In this document: one piece after another, positions 31,782-33,538 of the stretch
Layout: each line of letters starts with the position of its first letter
How positions within the stretch are numbered: position 1 is the stretch's first letter
Assembly: GCA_017983975.1 (NCBI GenBank)
Contig: JAGOAL010000020.1
Coordinates: 1-33,538 of the forward strand
Direction of reading: 5' to 3'
From: Flavobacterium sp.
Lineage (GTDB): Bacteria; Bacteroidota; Bacteroidia; Flavobacteriales; Flavobacteriaceae
DNA length: 33,538 bases
Translations under genes and position numbers: made by a program
Notes under the pieces: generated by a model
What the model saw: only the letters and a program-made list of their open reading frames with translations
Database searches by the model: none
Told to the model about the DNA's origin: nothing

Positions 31782-33538
31782 ATGTTTAAAAAAATATTAT
31801 TTTCTACGATTATTGCTTTTTCATTTTCAACTTTAATTGCACAAAATCCTACTAAATTTATTGCCATAGACAATAATGGAAATACTTTTGAAATAGACCC
31901 TTCTAGCTGTACCTCTACTCCATTAAATAGGTGTGCATCTTCTGATCCTTTTTCAATTGCTTTGATTAACAATATGGTCTATTACACGGAAGGCTTTGAT
32001 TTGTTTAGATATCAATTTAATACTTCAGGATCGTGTCAATTTTTAGGTACATTTAATTATTCTGGAAGTAGTTTTTTAAGTAGCCTTACTTCTGGTCCTG
32101 ATGGAATGATATATGCAGCAGCAGGAAATACAATTTTAAAATATAATCCTACAACCAATGTGTTTTCAAATCTAGGCAATATTCCTAGTCAATGGCAAAG
32201 TTCAGGAGATCTTGTTTTCTTTGAAGGTCAATTATTATTATCTACAATAAACGATAAATTAGTTCGTATTGATTTAAATAATTTAAGCAATAGTCAAGTC
32301 ATTTTATCTTTTGCCTCTAACACCAATATATTTGGTTTATCAACAGTTACACCTCCCTGTGGCAATAATCAATTATTTGCAATTAATTCTTCTGGAGGAA
32401 ATACAACATTATTACCCATTAATTTAACAACAAACACTGTTGGAGCTGCTACATGTTCTTTTCCTTTCCAAATATACGACACCGCGAGTTTAGCAGAAAA
32501 TGGAAGTTCAAGTAACATTATTCCAACGTTTACACAAGTAGCACCAATTTGCTCAGGAGCTCCATTAGCAGCCTTACCAACAACTTCTATAAATAGCATC
32601 AATGGAACTTGGTCTCCTGCAATAAATAACACAGTAACTACTACCTATACTTTTACTCCTACAACTGGTCAATGTGCTACAACAACTACAATGACCATTA
32701 CCGTTGATAATCCATCCATATTACACATCACTAAAGATGACCCAAATTGCGATCCAAGTCAATTAAGTTGGGGATCATTAAATACTATTTCAGCTACTGT
32801 TGCAACTACTACTTTAGGAACAAATGCGATTACAATTAACAAACCTACTGGTGGACTTTTTTCAACTTCAAGTGTTTTTAATGGTAGTATTTTTCCTGCA
32901 CAATTCAATTTACCAATAAATAGCCCAAGTTTAGCAAATTTTGAAGCAGGATTATTTACATTTTGTTTTGACACGCCTGTAGTTAATCCTCAAATTGCCA
33001 TTGCTAGTATTGGACAATCAGGTCTTCCAGTTCCAATCAACACATCTGCACCCTATCAAGTGATTTGGGCTGGTCCGGGAATGACTTTTACAAACAATCA
33101 ATCACTCATAGGAGTTGAGGGATATTGTATTATTGTTTTTCCAGGAACCCATCAATGTATTTCTTTTGATTATTTAAATGCCGAAAGCTATTGCAATATT
33201 GTTTTTGGTTCACAAGACAGTAATTGCCAAATTGATCCTATTTGCATAGGCGAATCGGTGACTTTAGCTGCTCATGGATCAACAAATATCACATGGTCTC
33301 CAACTACAAATTTAACTTTTCTGCCAAACAATAAAGTTATTGCTGCTCCAACTCAAACAACCACTTATACAATAACATCCAACGATGCTTGTCAAAGTCA
33401 AGCTAGTATAACGGTAACTGTTTTACCAAATAATACTATTACTCCAACTTCGACAAATACCACTTTATGTATTGGAACTACATTAACTAATATCACACAC
33501 TCAACAACTGGTGCAACTGGTATTGGAGCAACTACTAC
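31782..33538 (+). CDS. Large secreted adhesin, gliding-motility-associated type, N-terminal part
   Basis: The frame is open for 585 codons and runs off the window. It starts with a signal peptide (MFKKILFSTIIAFSFSTLIAQ). Residues about 25-215 look like a propeller of short repeats (KFIAIDNNGNTFEID, GPDGMIYAAAGNTI, FFEGQLLLST). From about 247 an Ig-like domain follows (FTQVAPICSGAPLAALPTTS to CATTTTMTITVD), and later an Ig-like module from about 483 (PICIGESVTLAAHGSTNITW to ASITVTVLP). The visible end (NTTLCIGTTLTNITHSTTG) begins a repeat frequent in Flavobacterium surface proteins exported by type IX secretion. A C-terminal sorting domain is expected downstream but not seen. Confidence 0.85.
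   Translation, partial: MFKKILFSTIIAFSFSTLIAQNPTKFIAIDNNGNTFEIDPSSCTSTPLNRCASSDPFSIALINNMVYYTEGFDLFRYQFNTSGSCQFLGTFNYSGSSFLSSLTSGPDGMIYAAAGNTILKYNPTTNVFSNLGNIPSQWQSSGDLVFFEGQLLLSTINDKLVRIDLNNLSNSQVILSFASNTNIFGLSTVTPPCGNNQLFAINSSGGNTTLLPINLTTNTVGAATCSFPFQIYDTASLAENGSSSNIIPTFTQVAPICSGAPLAALPTTSINSINGTWSPAINNTVTTTYTFTPTTGQCATTTTMTITVDNPSILHITKDDPNCDPSQLSWGSLNTISATVATTTLGTNAITINKPTGGLFSTSSVFNGSIFPAQFNLPINSPSLANFEAGLFTFCFDTPVVNPQIAIASIGQSGLPVPINTSAPYQVIWAGPGMTFTNNQSLIGVEGYCIIVFPGTHQCISFDYLNAESYCNIVFGSQDSNCQIDPICIGESVTLAAHGSTNITWSPTTNLTFLPNNKVIAAPTQTTTYTITSNDACQSQASITVTVLPNNTITPTSTNTTLCIGTTLTNITHSTTGATGIGATT

Noticed and set aside
32369-32974. Minus-strand frames opposite the adhesin
   Set aside because: The plus strand is open for 585 codons with signal peptide and Ig-like domains; the antisense products are low-complexity reflections of Thr/Ala/Asn codons.

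Overview
The window looks like a chromosomal segment of a Flavobacterium-like member of the Bacteroidota. The evidence is the low GC content, the SusC/SusD pair, lipoproteins with acidic residues after the lipobox Cys, a putative porin of the Bacteroidota type, a gliding-motility-style surface adhesin, and many upstream matches to the Bacteroidota promoter (TTG, about 19 bp, TAnnTTTG). Shine-Dalgarno sites are essentially absent except before rpsU. I see no insertion sequence, prophage, CRISPR array or rRNA gene. Apart from the tRNA block there is no gene-free stretch longer than 300 bases.

Layout. 1-2.4 kb (minus): a translation cluster reading rpsU - xerC - hpf - tRNA-Thr(TGT) - tRNA-Tyr(GTA) - tRNA-Thr(GGT) - tuf (cut by the window edge). 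2.4-6.0 kb (minus): DUF2851 protein, PspC-domain protein, helix-hairpin-helix protein and acyl-CoA dehydrogenase, probably one transcript. 6.1-7.8 kb (plus): a secreted PNGase F-type deglycosidase with an extra N-terminal domain. 7.8-11.3 kb (minus): cystathionine beta-synthase and a putative porin, separated by a structured-RNA candidate. 11.3-17.9 kb (minus): an outer-membrane uptake operon of SusC, SusD and two surface lipoproteins, without any enzyme or regulator. 18.1-21.3 kb: rnhB, lipB and lysS. 21.3-24.8 kb (minus): a likely metal (copper) locus of a small CxxxCH protein, an MbnP-family lipoprotein, a diheme MauG/MbnH-like peroxidase and a beta-barrel protein with a CxxCGC motif. 24.9-25.7 kb (plus): a CpxP/Spy-like protein and a small secreted protein. 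25.7-28.8 kb (minus): a PLP deaminase/desulfhydrase, a glucosaminidase-LysM lipoprotein and hemL, overlapping. 28.9-31.7 kb (plus): a DUF5522 protein, urocanate hydratase and a DUF4136 lipoprotein. 31.8 kb to the end (plus): the N-terminal 585 codons of a large secreted adhesin.

The observations most worth following are these. (1) The MbnP/MbnH-type locus has two further Cys-rich partners. (2) Two intergenic elements, at about 9.27 and 23.34 kb, share a sequence frame and show a compensatory base change, so they look like one RNA or repeat family; one of them fills the mbnP-mbnH intergenic gap. (3) In two places the -7 promoter element sits in or against the terminator of the gene upstream, so a new transcript would lack one arm of the hairpin. 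(4) Two divergent promoters interleave within 39 bp. (5) rpsU has a strong Shine-Dalgarno in a clade that normally lacks them.
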